A stretch of 64,000 bases of DNA from DTKD01 sp964494345 (GTDB lineage: Bacteria > Armatimonadota > UBA5829), in NCBI GenBank assembly GCA_964494345.1, contig CAZBSI010000001.1, positions 496,001 to 560,000 of the forward strand. Reading direction: 5' to 3'. This document shows, in pieces, positions 6,773 through 16,077 of this stretch (position 1 is its first letter; each line of letters starts with the position of its first letter). Below the pieces are notes generated by a model. It saw only the letters and a program-made list of their open reading frames with translations, was not told where the DNA came from and ran no database searches. The translations under genes were made by a program, and so were the position numbers.

Positions 6773-9379
6773 TCAGTTCTTGGCGGCCTTCTTTTGCAAC
6801 TCGTAGAGCTTGTTAAGAGCCTCGATCGGGGACATCACAGAGGTATCGAGTTTTTCTAGCTCCTCCATTACCGCGTGCTTTTCCGATTCAAAGAGGGTCA
6901 TCTGCAGCGTTTGGGTTCTCTCGGTGACTTTTGCGCCTTTGCCGACAGCTTTTTTTGACGAACCGTTTGACTCCAGGTCTTTTAGTATCTCCCCTGCCCT
7001 GTCGATGACCTCTTTGGGCAGGCCGGCCAATCTGGCGACTTCGATGCCGTAGCTTCGATCCGTGCCGCCTGGCATAATCTTTCGCAGCCATACTATCCTG
7101 TCTTTCTCTTCACGCACAGCTATACGATAGTTTTTGACTCCCTTTAACTTGCCTTCGAGATCGTTAAGATGATGGTAGTGGGTCGCGAACAGAGTCTTTG
7201 CGCCAAGGCGGTTGATCTCCTCGGCTACGGCCCAGGCGATAGAGAGGCCGTCGTAAGTCGAAGTCCCTCTGCCGATTTCATCAAGCACGATTAGGCTCAT
7301 TTTAGTAGCGTTGTTCAATATATTTGCGGTCTCGTTCATCTCGACCATAAATGTGCTCTGCCCGCTGGCGAGTTCGTCGTGCGCCCCTACCCTTGTAAAT
7401 ATTCGGTCGACCACACCGATGGTCGCCTCATCGGCAGGCACATAGCTGCCCATTTGCGCGAGAAGCGCTATCAATGCCACCTGCCTCAGATATGTCGATT
7501 TGCCGGCCATATTCGGCCCTGTGATTATCAGAAGTTGGTCTGTTTCGCAGTTTATAAATGAATCGTTAGGCACGAACTGCTCGGCGATAAAGTGCTCGAC
7601 TACAGGATGGCGACCGTTTTTGATGTGAATCTCGTCGCCGTCGTTTACGTTTGGCTTACAAAAACCTTTTGCAGCGGCGATTTCTGCCAGGGATGCAAGC
7701 ACGTCTAATTCAGCAATGGCTCTCGCGATTTTGCCGACACGTGCGGCCTCATCGGCTACTATGCTGCGCACCTCGCAAAATAGTTGATATTCCAATTCGG
7801 CGGTCTTTTCGTCGGCTCCAAGGACCTTGGATTCCATCTCTTTGAGGGCGGGAGTTATGAAGCGCTCGGCATTTGTTGTAGTCTGTTTTCGGATGTAATC
7901 GTCCGGCACAAGGTGCAGATTCGGCTTTGTTACCTCCAGATAATAGCCAAACACCGAGTTGTAGCCGATTTTAAGATTTTTGATGCCGGTCTTTTCCCGC
8001 TCCTCAGCCTCAAGGTTCGCTATCCACGATTTGCCGTCTGTTGAGGCGCTTCGAAGGGCGTCGATGTCGGCGTCGTAGCCGCTGGCGATAATCCCTCCAT
8101 CACGTAATGCGTTGGGAGGGTCCGGTACGATGGCTTGTTCGACTAGTTCGACTACAGGGTCCAAAAACTCTATAGCAGCGCTGAGGGTGTTCAACCTCTC
8201 CGAAGTCACCTTGACGAGCGCAGCAGATAGTGACGGGAGTTTTTTTAGAGATTGAGCTAACCCTACTAGATCGCGGGGATTTGCGCTTTCGCAGACTATT
8301 CTCGACATCAGTCGTTCTATGTCCTGAATGCCGCCTAAAATCTCCCGCACTTCTTCGCGCATAAGAGCATCGCCGTATAGTTCCTCTACCGCCTCCAGCC
8401 TGCGATTGATTTTCTTTACGTCCAACAGGGGTTGATCGACCCATTTTCGCAGCATTCGCGCGCCCATCGCTGTGCGAGTTTTATCCATAATCGCAAGCAG
8501 GCTCGCGCCTTTTGTGTCAGCCGACATAGAATGAGTAAGCTCAAGATTGCGCCGGGCAGCAGCGTCTAGAACCATAAAACCTGAAGTAGAATAAGTTGTA
8601 AGGCTGCTAATAGACTGCAAAGCGCCCGCGTTGGTTTGTCGCAAATAGTCAAGAGCCATAGCGGCGGCATCAAGCCCCGGCTGCATATCCTCAGCGCCGA
8701 ATCCACGAAGTGAATCTGTGTTAAAATGCTCGGCCAGCATTTCTTTGGGGGGCTTTCGGTATACCGCATTGTCCTCATACGGAGTCATAGCAGCCCTGGT
8801 CATGCGCCGTATTGGGTCGGTGAGGTCGCTGTCGATTTCCCGTAACAACACTTCAGCGGGGGCCAGGCGTTCGAGTTCTTCTAATAATCCGCTGGAACAG
8901 TCCTTACCGACGATCTCTGTGACGGCAAACTCACCTGTCGATATGTCGACTACCGCCACTCCGTAGCTCTCAGGGTCGCTGGCGATTGCGACTAGATAAT
9001 TATTGGCCTTTTCTCGCAACATCCCATCTTCGAGCACAGTACCAGGGGTGACGACCCTGGTTACGCCGCGTTTTACGATCTTCTTTGTTTTCTTGGGGTC
9101 TTCCAGTTGATCGCATATCGCAACTCTGTAGCCCTTGGCAATGAGTCTGGCTACATATCTTTGAGCAGCGTGGTGAGGCACTCCGCACATCGGAGTATCG
9201 GCGGCATAGCCCTGTGAGCGAGAGGTGAGCACGATCTCAAGTTCACGAGACGCGGTGACTGCGTCGTCGCCGAACATCTCGTAAAAATCGCCCATCCGGA
9301 ACATTAAAATCACGTCCGGGTACTGCGACTTGATCTGCTCGTATTGAGCAACCATTGGAGTCACTTTTTTTGCAGTCAC
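6773..9379 (-). CDS. mutS: DNA mismatch repair protein MutS
   Basis: Mismatch-recognition ATPase of 868 residues, the usual MutS1 length. The mismatch-wedging Phe-x-Glu motif is seen in MFRMGDFYEMFGDDA near the N-terminus. Connector, core and clamp domains follow. The ABC-type ATPase has Walker A GPNMAGKSTYLRQ, signature region ASGQSTFMVEM, Walker B VLDEIGRGTSTYDG and the downstream FATHYHHL. The C-terminal helix region (MEELEKLDTSVMSPIEALNKL) matches the dimer/tetramer tail. It begins one base after the miaB stop codon, so the two are transcriptionally and probably translationally coupled. Confidence 0.98.
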   Translation of the reverse strand: MTAKKVTPMVAQYEQIKSQYPDVILMFRMGDFYEMFGDDAVTASRELEIVLTSRSQGYAADTPMCGVPHHAAQRYVARLIAKGYRVAICDQLEDPKKTKKIVKRGVTRVVTPGTVLEDGMLREKANNYLVAIASDPESYGVAVVDISTGEFAVTEIVGKDCSSGLLEELERLAPAEVLLREIDSDLTDPIRRMTRAAMTPYEDNAVYRKPPKEMLAEHFNTDSLRGFGAEDMQPGLDAAAMALDYLRQTNAGALQSISSLTTYSTSGFMVLDAAARRNLELTHSMSADTKGASLLAIMDKTRTAMGARMLRKWVDQPLLDVKKINRRLEAVEELYGDALMREEVREILGGIQDIERLMSRIVCESANPRDLVGLAQSLKKLPSLSAALVKVTSERLNTLSAAIEFLDPVVELVEQAIVPDPPNALRDGGIIASGYDADIDALRSASTDGKSWIANLEAEEREKTGIKNLKIGYNSVFGYYLEVTKPNLHLVPDDYIRKQTTTNAERFITPALKEMESKVLGADEKTAELEYQLFCEVRSIVADEAARVGKIARAIAELDVLASLAEIAAAKGFCKPNVNDGDEIHIKNGRHPVVEHFIAEQFVPNDSFINCETDQLLIITGPNMAGKSTYLRQVALIALLAQMGSYVPADEATIGVVDRIFTRVGAHDELASGQSTFMVEMNETANILNNATKMSLIVLDEIGRGTSTYDGLSIAWAVAEEINRLGAKTLFATHYHHLNDLEGKLKGVKNYRIAVREEKDRIVWLRKIMPGGTDRSYGIEVARLAGLPKEVIDRAGEILKDLESNGSSKKAVGKGAKVTERTQTLQMTLFESEKHAVMEELEKLDTSVMSPIEALNKLYELQKKAAKN

Positions 9380-9380
9380 T

Positions 9381-10715
9381 CTAAACCCTCACACCGACGA
9401 AACCGTATAGATGTCCCTCTGTTACCTGAACATCGACTTCCACGCCGGCCAGTTCTTCATCACCTGGGAAGTTAACAGTTTTATTCTGCCTCGTCAATCC
9501 TGTTGCCCTGTCCGGGTCGCGCGGACTGATTCCCTCTACCAGCACCGGATATGTCTTGCCTATGGAACTGTCATTGATTTCGCAAGTGATTGCATTCTGT
9601 ACTTTGATTAGCCGGTTCAGTCGATGGTTCTTTACAGACTCGCTGAGTTGGTTCTCTTTTGCAGCCGCGGCTGTTTTTGGGATGGGATTGAACGCAAACA
9701 TAAACGCTGCGTCGAAACGGATTTGCTCGGCGAGTCGGATGGTATTTTCAAACTGCTCTTCTGTCTCTCCGGGAAACCCCACCAAAAAGTCCGTGGTGAT
9801 GGCGATATTCGGCACCGCCGACCTTAATGCAGCGACTCGTTCACGTATGTGTGCTGAGTCATATCTGCGATTCATCTGCTTCAATATATCATCATCCCCG
9901 GACTGCACCGCCAAATGGATGTGCTCACATACTTTAGGCAGTCTTGCCATTGCAGCTATCAGCTCATCAGACAGGTCTTTGGGGTGTGATGTAGTGAAGC
10001 GGATCCTCTCAATGCCGTCGATTTCGTCGATCTTCTCCAAAAGCTGGGCAAAATTTGTCCGATCGTTAAGAGTAGCGCCATAGGAGTTGACGTTTTGGCC
10101 GAGCAGGGTGATTTCTTTGCGGCCCGTTGCGGCAAGTTGCTTTACCTCTGATACGATATCGTCGACTTCCCTGCTGCGTTCCTTGCCTCTTACCAACGGC
10201 ACCACACAATATGAGCAGAAATTATCGCAACCATACATCACCGGAACAAAGCTCTTGAGAGACAGACCCTGTCTTTCGGTGCGGATGGGAAGAGTCAGTG
10301 CATCGGATTTTGCGCGCGGCAGATCAATCGCCGATTGAAAGCCCCTCTTATTCTCGATTTCGCAGATTATATCCGGCAAACGAGAGATATTCGCGGTGCC
10401 AACTACAAAATCGAGATAAGGCCGACGCTTGCGTAGCTGCTCACCTTCTTTTTGCGCCATACACCCGCAGACCCCGATTATCATCGAAGGATTCGATTCC
10501 TTGATGACTCTAAGCTCTCCGAGCTTGCTTTTGGCTTTCTGTTCGGGTTTGGCGCGCACGCTGCAGGTGACGAGAACCGCCAGGTCGGCTTCCTGTGGGA
10601 CGTCAGTGGGGCTGTACCCCATCTGCATCAGCAGGCCAGCGATCTGTTCGGCATCGTCCTCGTTCATCTGGCAGCCCCAGGTGAATATAATGAACTTTCG
10701 ATCAACTGCGGTCAT
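9381..10715 (-). CDS. miaB: tRNA-2-methylthio-N6-isopentenyladenosine synthase MiaB
   Basis: Radical SAM methylthiotransferase that adds a methylthio group to i6A37 in tRNAs. Of 444 residues. The N-terminal MTTase domain has its three cluster cysteines in TWGCQMN, VTCSVRAKPEQK and GVCGCMAQKEG. The radical SAM motif is GCDNFCSYCVVPLVRGKERSR, which is diagnostic of MiaB/MtaB-class enzymes. A C-terminal TRAM domain (about 380-444) ends with LYGFVGVRV. It is the first gene of miaB-mutS-mutL, an order common in Gram-positive and related phyla. Its promoter is in the 110-bp region shared with hemC. There is no clear Shine-Dalgarno before the ATG. Confidence 0.95.
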   Translation of the reverse strand: MTAVDRKFIIFTWGCQMNEDDAEQIAGLLMQMGYSPTDVPQEADLAVLVTCSVRAKPEQKAKSKLGELRVIKESNPSMIIGVCGCMAQKEGEQLRKRRPYLDFVVGTANISRLPDIICEIENKRGFQSAIDLPRAKSDALTLPIRTERQGLSLKSFVPVMYGCDNFCSYCVVPLVRGKERSREVDDIVSEVKQLAATGRKEITLLGQNVNSYGATLNDRTNFAQLLEKIDEIDGIERIRFTTSHPKDLSDELIAAMARLPKVCEHIHLAVQSGDDDILKQMNRRYDSAHIRERVAALRSAVPNIAITTDFLVGFPGETEEQFENTIRLAEQIRFDAAFMFAFNPIPKTAAAAKENQLSESVKNHRLNRLIKVQNAITCEINDSSIGKTYPVLVEGISPRDPDRATGLTRQNKTVNFPGDEELAGVEVDVQVTEGHLYGFVGVRV

Positions 10716-10732
10716 TGTTTATGGTGAATACA

Positions 10733-10761
10733 AGAGTAACACACCCATCTTTTTTCTGCAA
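10733..10761 (-). promoter_or_regulatory. Putative miaB-mutS-mutL promoter
   Basis: Minus strand TTGCAG (10761-10756), exactly 17 bases, TACTCT (10738-10733). The predicted start of transcription leaves a leader of about ten bases with no Shine-Dalgarno before the miaB ATG. The -35 is identical to that proposed for ahbD. Confidence 0.4.
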
Positions 10762-10810
10762 TTGATGGAGATCATACCGATGAGAATTTCCTTCCGGTTG
10801 CTCATTTGTG

Positions 10811-10816
10811 TATAAT
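10811..10816 (+). promoter_or_regulatory. Consensus -10 box of the hemC operon
   Basis: A perfect TATAAT lies nine bases before the hemC ATG (10826). The expected transcription start would fall within about three bases of the start codon, and no purine-rich ribosome-binding site precedes it. The -35 region is weak (TTCCTT at 17-bp spacing). Confidence 0.45.
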
Positions 10817-10825
10817 TGACTTGGA

Positions 10826-11770
10826 ATGCGAGTAATTAGAGTAGGAAGCAGGGGCAGCGCTCTGGCGCTGCGGCAAACGCAGGGGATAGTCGAGCAGATT
10901 CAGGAGCTCAATCCGGGAATCGAATGCTCCATTGAGATCATCAAAACCACTGGTGACCGGATACTGGACACCCCCTTATCCGGTATCGGAGACAAAGGCC
11001 TGTTCGTCAAAGAAATCGAAACCGCATTGATTGCTGGTGAAATAGATCTCGCGGTCCATAGTGCAAAGGATTTACCCTCCGAAATGGATGAACGCTTGTG
11101 TATCGGCGCTTTCCCCAAAAGAGTATGCCCTGCGGATGCGCTTATCTCAAAAAAAGGAACCCTCGAAACACTGCCTGCGGGGGCAATCATCGGAACCAGC
11201 AGCCTCAGACGGCGGGCTCAGATACTCGCGGCTCGACCTGATGTTAAAGTCAAAGACTTGCGAGGCAACCTCGACACACGGTTGAGAAAACTGGATAACG
11301 GCGACTACGACGCGATAATTCTCGCCTGCGCGGGTCTTAGCAGATTAGGCTTAGATTCTAGAATCACGCAGGTCTTGGATTACAAATTATGCCTGCCTGC
11401 TGTGGGTCAGGGTGCGTTGGCGGTGCAATGCAGGGTTGGTGATCCGGCTTGTGAGTTGATAAGCAAGCTCGATTCATCTGAAACCCGGTGCTGTGTCACC
11501 GCAGAACGAACTTTGCTGGCGCAGTTGGGAGGCGGCTGTCAGGTGCCTATCGCGGCGCTTGCACATATTATCGACGAAGAATTGGTTATAGACGCGCTCG
11601 TAGCTGAGCTTCACGGCAAGAAGATAGTCAGAATGCAGGAGCGAGGGAGTGCGTCGAATCCCGAACAGCTCGGCGAAATACTGGGCAAACGATTGCTGGC
11701 CTCGCCCGCAAAAGAACTGCTGGAGGCAGCGCGGACGGACCCCGGCCCCATAGATAGAGGAGCAGCTTAA
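10826..11770 (+). CDS. hemC: Porphobilinogen deaminase (hydroxymethylbilane synthase)
   Basis: Joins four porphobilinogen units into hydroxymethylbilane. The 314-residue protein begins RVGSRGSALALRQTQ and has IKTTGDRI, GLFVKEIE, HSAKDLPSEM and GTSSLRRRAQI, all family signatures with the substrate-binding Arg and Lys residues. The dipyrromethane cofactor attaches to C238 in LGGGCQVPIAA. Length is standard. It heads a four-gene operon with nadB (2-base gap), cobA/hemD and ahbC, so its product flows directly into uroporphyrinogen III and precorrin-2 synthesis. Initiation may be leaderless, as the -10 box is adjacent. Confidence 0.97.
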   Translation: MRVIRVGSRGSALALRQTQGIVEQIQELNPGIECSIEIIKTTGDRILDTPLSGIGDKGLFVKEIETALIAGEIDLAVHSAKDLPSEMDERLCIGAFPKRVCPADALISKKGTLETLPAGAIIGTSSLRRRAQILAARPDVKVKDLRGNLDTRLRKLDNGDYDAIILACAGLSRLGLDSRITQVLDYKLCLPAVGQGALAVQCRVGDPACELISKLDSSETRCCVTAERTLLAQLGGGCQVPIAALAHIIDEELVIDALVAELHGKKIVRMQERGSASNPEQLGEILGKRLLASPAKELLEAARTDPGPIDRGAA

Positions 11771-11772
11771 TT

Positions 11773-13395
11773 GTGATTATCGACGTTGATGTTCTGGTGT
11801 TGGGCACGGGCATAGCTGGGCTGAGCTTTGCACTCCGCGTATCCGATTTCAGCCGTGTCGCAGTAATAACCAAAAAGAGCGACACTGAGTCTAACACGAA
11901 CTACGCCCAAGGAGGCATTGCAGCGGTCTTTGACGAAAAAGACTCCTTTGAGTCGCATATTAAAGACACCCACGTTGCCGGTGCGTATATCTGTCATGAT
12001 GATTCTGTGGAGATATTGGTCAAAGAAGGCCCGGACCGCGTCCGTGAACTGGTGGATTTTGGAGCCCGGTTCACTCATACTCGTGGTAAGGACAATATAT
12101 CGAAGTTGCACCTCGGCAGAGAGGGCGGACATTCCGCAAGGCGGATCGTGCATGCAGCCGACTTGACCGGTAGGGAGATCGAACGAGCCCTGGTCGCCAG
12201 GATCAAAAGTGACCCTAATATTCGCATATTTGAGCACAACCACGCTATTGATCTTATAACACAACAAATCGGCGACGGGTTGGTGTGCCGGGGAGCACAT
12301 GTGTTGGATTCTGAGACCGGGGACGTGATGAGCGTACGCGCAAAGGTCGTTATGCTTGCCACGGGGGGATTGGGCAGAGTCTATCTGCATACGACGAACC
12401 CGGAAATCGCGACTGGTGACGGAGTAGCGATGGCATTTCGCGCCGGGGCAAAGATCGCAAATATGGAGTTTATCCAGTTCCACCCGACTACCCTCGACCA
12501 CCCAAACGCACACTCCTTTTTGATCTCCGAAGCCGTCAGAGGTGAGGGCGGCATATTGCGGCTTGCGAACGGCGAGACGTTTATGGAACGCTACCACGAA
12601 ATGGGATGCCTGGCGCCGCGAGACGTGGTGGCGCGCGCAATTGACGCGGAGCTTAAACGCAGCGGTGAGGATCGGGTTTATCTGGACGTAACGCACCTGG
12701 GAGAAGAGTCCATAATAGAGCACTTTCCCAACATTTACGAAAAGTGCCTGTCCGTGGGATTAGACATCACTAAAGAATGGATTCCGATTGTGCCGGCTGC
12801 GCACTATTCGTGCGGAGGCGTGTTGACGGACACCAATGGCACGGTCTCCATAGCAAACCTATACGCTTGTGGAGAGGTGGCCTGCACGGGAGTACACGGA
12901 GCGAACCGGTTGGCGAGTAACTCGCTGTTGGAAGCTCTGGTTTTTGCCCGCCGAGCCGCACTTGACGTGGAGAAACGAATAAACGATATTAGTTATGCGG
13001 ATGTCGAACAGTACCCTGCTGAATCTCATATCAAAGCACTCGATGTGGCATTGATTGAGGATCTCACCGAGCAGTTGCAGAGGATCATGTGGAAATATGT
13101 CGGCATTGTCCGCACCAACGAGAGGCTGGAGAAAGCTTATGGACTGGTGATGCAAATCAAGCAGCAGGCCGATGAGCTTTACGCCGAGGGCAAACTCTCC
13201 CCGGCGCTGCTTGAATTGAGAAATATAGCTTTGACTGCGGAGCTTATCATCACAAGCGCACAATCCAGAAAAGAGAGCCGCGGATTGAACTATAATCTGG
13301 ATTATCCGAACCTTGACGACTTACACTTCAAACGTGACACTATGCTTATTCAAAACGCCAGCGGCGATCCAGAGGTGCTTACGGACAATGTCTGA
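11773..13395 (+). CDS. nadB: L-aspartate oxidase NadB
   Basis: FAD enzyme that oxidises L-aspartate to iminoaspartate for quinolinate and NAD synthesis, using O2 or fumarate as acceptor. The 540-residue protein begins with the dinucleotide fold VLGTGIAGLSFALRV. Then come TNYAQGGIAAVF, the HxxxT-type active-site region EFIQFHPTTL, HYSCGGVLTD, and the FAD-binding end GVHGANRLASNSLLEAL. Start is GTG 11773 with AGAGGAG upstream inside the hemC 3' end. It overlaps the next gene by eight bases (ATGTCTGA), so translation is coupled. Its place inside a tetrapyrrole operon is unusual; nadA and nadC are not in the window. Succinate dehydrogenase flavoprotein is the main alternative and is less likely given the AQGGIAA and NRLASNSLLE motifs. 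Confidence 0.93.
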   Translation: MIIDVDVLVLGTGIAGLSFALRVSDFSRVAVITKKSDTESNTNYAQGGIAAVFDEKDSFESHIKDTHVAGAYICHDDSVEILVKEGPDRVRELVDFGARFTHTRGKDNISKLHLGREGGHSARRIVHAADLTGREIERALVARIKSDPNIRIFEHNHAIDLITQQIGDGLVCRGAHVLDSETGDVMSVRAKVVMLATGGLGRVYLHTTNPEIATGDGVAMAFRAGAKIANMEFIQFHPTTLDHPNAHSFLISEAVRGEGGILRLANGETFMERYHEMGCLAPRDVVARAIDAELKRSGEDRVYLDVTHLGEESIIEHFPNIYEKCLSVGLDITKEWIPIVPAAHYSCGGVLTDTNGTVSIANLYACGEVACTGVHGANRLASNSLLEALVFARRAALDVEKRINDISYADVEQYPAESHIKALDVALIEDLTEQLQRIMWKYVGIVRTNERLEKAYGLVMQIKQQADELYAEGKLSPALLELRNIALTAELIITSAQSRKESRGLNYNLDYPNLDDLHFKRDTMLIQNASGDPEVLTDNV

Positions 13396-14920
13396 TCATA
13401 GACGAGGTAAAGTCTATTTAGTGGGCGCCGGCCCTGGCGACCCCAAGCTGATCACCATTCGCGGCGCGGAGTTGATTGCTAAAGGGGATGTTATCGTAAA
13501 CGATCGCCTGGCAAACCCGAAGCTGCTGAAACTGGCTCGTACGGATGCTGAGATAATATACGTGGGCAAGGCTTCGCGGGATCATACCCTGCCGCAAGAA
13601 GAGATTATCCGCACGATCATAGAGCTTGCAAATCAGGGAAAGACGATTGTCAGGCTGAAGGGCGGAGATCCGTTTGTCTTTGGCAGAGGTGGCGAAGAGG
13701 CTGAGGCGCTCGCACAGGCCGGAATAGAATACGAGATCGTCCCTGGTATAAGCTCCTCTATTGCAGCAGCGGCGTATGCGGGAATCCCTGTTACACACCG
13801 CAATGTTTCCACTTCACTGGGGATCGTCACAGGACACGAAGCCGCCGGCAAAGCAGATAGCGATATTAAATGGGACAAAATCTCGACTGGGCTGGATACG
13901 CTGGTCTTTTTGATGGGCGTGGAGAATCTGGCTAATATCGTCCGGGAACTCATTGATAACGGCCGCCCAGCCAACACCCCTGTTGCCGTGGTTCAGTGGG
14001 GGACGCATCCAGCTCAGCGCACGGTAACCGGGACTTTGGCGGATATCGTAGATGTGGTGCAACGATGTGGCATTACGGCGCCTGCGATCACGATAGTTGG
14101 CGAGGTTGTCAATCTGCGGCAGACTATAGCCTGGTTCGAGAAACGGCCGCTGTTTGGCAAGCGTATTATTGTGACCAGAGCCGAAAGCTCCGGAGATTCT
14201 CTGACTACGCATCTTGAAGAATTGGGCGCACAGGTCGACGAATTCCCGGTTATTAAGTTTATAGCCCCGCCGAATTATCAGCCGATTGATGCAGCCATAG
14301 CCGAATTAGATACTTTCGATTGGATTATCTTTACGAGTGCCAATGGCGTTGACTGGTTGATAAAACGACTGTTCGAGCGGGAGACGGACATTCGAGCATT
14401 AGGCGACGCGAAGTTGGCTGCCATCGGCCCGAAGACTGCTGATGCACTCCGCAAGTTTGGTTTAAGGGTTGATTATGTGCCGTCGGAATATGTGGCGGAG
14501 TCGGTGGTCAGCGAGTTTCCAGAGAATATAGATGGAAAGAAAATACTCATCCCCCGTGCTCTTGAGGCGAGAGAAGAATTGCCGACTGGGCTGAGAAATT
14601 TGGGAGCAGAGGTCACGGTCGCGCCCGTATATCAAACGGTGACGGATAGCTCTATCGCGCAGAGCCTGCGCGAACATATACGAGATAACGCTGTTGATAT
14701 GGTCACATTTACAAGCGCATCGACCGTAAACAGCTTTTTTGAACTTTTGTCTGATGTCCCGATGCCGCTCGACGTTCTGGCCGCCTGCATTGGCCCAATT
14801 ACAGCCCAGGCGGCCGGAAAACACGGTCTTAATAATGTAGTGATGGCCTCGGAGTATACTATCGAAGGCCTGGTTGATTCTCTAAAATCTCAGTTCAACG
14901 GAAATGGAAAGTCCTTATGA
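13388..14920 (+). CDS. cobA-hemD: Fused uroporphyrinogen-III C-methyltransferase / uroporphyrinogen-III synthase (CobA-HemD)
   Basis: A two-domain enzyme of 510 residues. Residues about 5-245 are the SAM-dependent methyltransferase making precorrin-2: VYLVGAGPGDPKLITIRG, GKASRDH, RLKGGDPFVFGRGGEEAEAL, PGISSSIAAAAYAGIPVTHR. Residues about 258-505 are uroporphyrinogen-III synthase: GKRIIVTRAESSGDSLTTHL, FDWIIFTSANGVDW, AAIGPKTADAL, DMVTFTSASTVNSF. ATG 13388 is chosen because it matches the CobA N-terminus, has GAGGTG upstream and overlaps nadB by eight bases; an upstream ATG in the same frame would add 25 residues read from inside nadB. The fusion is common in Gram-positive and related lineages. 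It feeds siroheme synthesis, which AhbC then uses. Confidence 0.95.
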   Translation: MSDHRRGKVYLVGAGPGDPKLITIRGAELIAKGDVIVNDRLANPKLLKLARTDAEIIYVGKASRDHTLPQEEIIRTIIELANQGKTIVRLKGGDPFVFGRGGEEAEALAQAGIEYEIVPGISSSIAAAAYAGIPVTHRNVSTSLGIVTGHEAAGKADSDIKWDKISTGLDTLVFLMGVENLANIVRELIDNGRPANTPVAVVQWGTHPAQRTVTGTLADIVDVVQRCGITAPAITIVGEVVNLRQTIAWFEKRPLFGKRIIVTRAESSGDSLTTHLEELGAQVDEFPVIKFIAPPNYQPIDAAIAELDTFDWIIFTSANGVDWLIKRLFERETDIRALGDAKLAAIGPKTADALRKFGLRVDYVPSEYVAESVVSEFPENIDGKKILIPRALEAREELPTGLRNLGAEVTVAPVYQTVTDSSIAQSLREHIRDNAVDMVTFTSASTVNSFFELLSDVPMPLDVLAACIGPITAQAAGKHGLNNVVMASEYTIEGLVDSLKSQFNGNGKSL

Positions 14921-16074
14921 TTAGTATAACAAAGTTGTATTGCGATCACTCCACCTGGGGGGATACGCTTCGATATAATCGCCCGCATGCCGAAAAAAAA
15001 CCCATAGTAGTCTGGAACTCGACGCGGCGATGCAACCTCAAATGCGTTCATTGCTACTCTCAGTCGTGCAACGAGAACTACCGGGGAGAGCTTACCACCG
15101 ACGAAGCTAAGGCTATGATTCAGGACCTGGCGGCGTTCAAAGCTCCTGTGCTGCTATTCTCCGGCGGCGAACCTTTGATGCGAGCAGATATGTACGAACT
15201 GGGAGCCTATGCCCGCGACCTTGGGATAAGACCGGTCATATCCACCAACGGCACACTTATAAGCAGGGAAGCTGCTGCGAAAATCAAAGAGATCGGCTTC
15301 GGTTATGTGGGGATTAGCCTGGATGGGGTTGGAGAGACAAACGATCGTTTTAGAGGTGTAAAAGGCGCGTTTAATGCCGCTTTGAAGGGGTTCGAGAACT
15401 GTCTGAGTATTGATCAAAAGGTTGGACTACGTTTAACTCTCACAAAAGATAATGTTCAGGATTTGCCCTTGATCTTTGACTTAATTGAAGATATCGGCAT
15501 TCCCCGCGCGTGCTTCTACCACCTCGTCTACACCGGCCGAGGGGCAGATATTGTAAAGGATGATTTGACCCACGAGCAAACCAGGGCAGCATTCGACCTG
15601 ATTCTGGACCGCACGATGGATATGCACCGACGAGGTATCGAGAAGGATATCTTAATGGTCGATAACCATTGCGACGGAGTCTATCTTTATATGCGACTTC
15701 TAAAAGAGGATCCTGAGCGGGCGGACGAAGTCTATAAGCTGCTTCTGGCAAACGGCGGCAACTCTACGGGTATCGCCATCGGCTGTGTCGATAATCTCGG
15801 TAATGTGCATGCGGACCAGTTCTGGCAGACAAAGTCCTTTGGCAACGTCAGACAAAGACCATTTTCTGAGATTTGGATGGACGCCACGGATCCTATCATG
15901 GCTGGGTTAAAGGACCGAAAAGCGCTGCTGAAGGGTCGCTGTGCGCAGACTAATTGCAAGTGGATTGATATATGCAACGGTAATTTCAGAGCGAGGGCGG
16001 TCGCAGTATACGACGACCCGTGGATGCAGGACCCCGCGTGCTATTTGACGGATGAGGAGATAGCCAGGCAGTAG
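14917..16074 (+). CDS. ahbC: Radical SAM 12,18-didecarboxysiroheme deacetylase AhbC-like
   Basis: AhbC removes the two acetate side chains of didecarboxysiroheme to give iron-coproporphyrin III. The 385-residue protein starts MISITKLYC, a family-typical opening. The radical SAM motif is RCNLKCVHC (C39, C43, C46), followed by FSGGEPLMR and GISLDGVGETNDRFRG. The C-terminal SPASM-like region has GCVDNLGNVHADQFWQ, FGNVRQRPFSEIW and cysteines in GRCAQTNCKWIDICNGNFRARA. The start overlaps cobA/hemD by four bases (ATGA). Operon position after siroheme-forming enzymes argues for AhbC rather than heme d1 NirJ, because no nir genes are nearby. It converges with the next gene with only three bases between stops. 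Confidence 0.87.
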   Translation: MISITKLYCDHSTWGDTLRYNRPHAEKKPIVVWNSTRRCNLKCVHCYSQSCNENYRGELTTDEAKAMIQDLAAFKAPVLLFSGGEPLMRADMYELGAYARDLGIRPVISTNGTLISREAAAKIKEIGFGYVGISLDGVGETNDRFRGVKGAFNAALKGFENCLSIDQKVGLRLTLTKDNVQDLPLIFDLIEDIGIPRACFYHLVYTGRGADIVKDDLTHEQTRAAFDLILDRTMDMHRRGIEKDILMVDNHCDGVYLYMRLLKEDPERADEVYKLLLANGGNSTGIAIGCVDNLGNVHADQFWQTKSFGNVRQRPFSEIWMDATDPIMAGLKDRKALLKGRCAQTNCKWIDICNGNFRARAVAVYDDPWMQDPACYLTDEEIARQ

Positions 16075-16077
16075 GCG

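Noticed and set aside
11767..12723. 318-codon frame antisense to nadB
   Set aside because: The opposite strand encodes a full aspartate oxidase with all motifs; the antisense product has random composition and no ribosome-binding site.
14917..16074. Heme d1 enzyme NirJ
   Set aside because: Related radical SAM family, but the opening MISITKLYC and context with cobA/hemD, without nirS or nirDLGH genes, favour AhbC.
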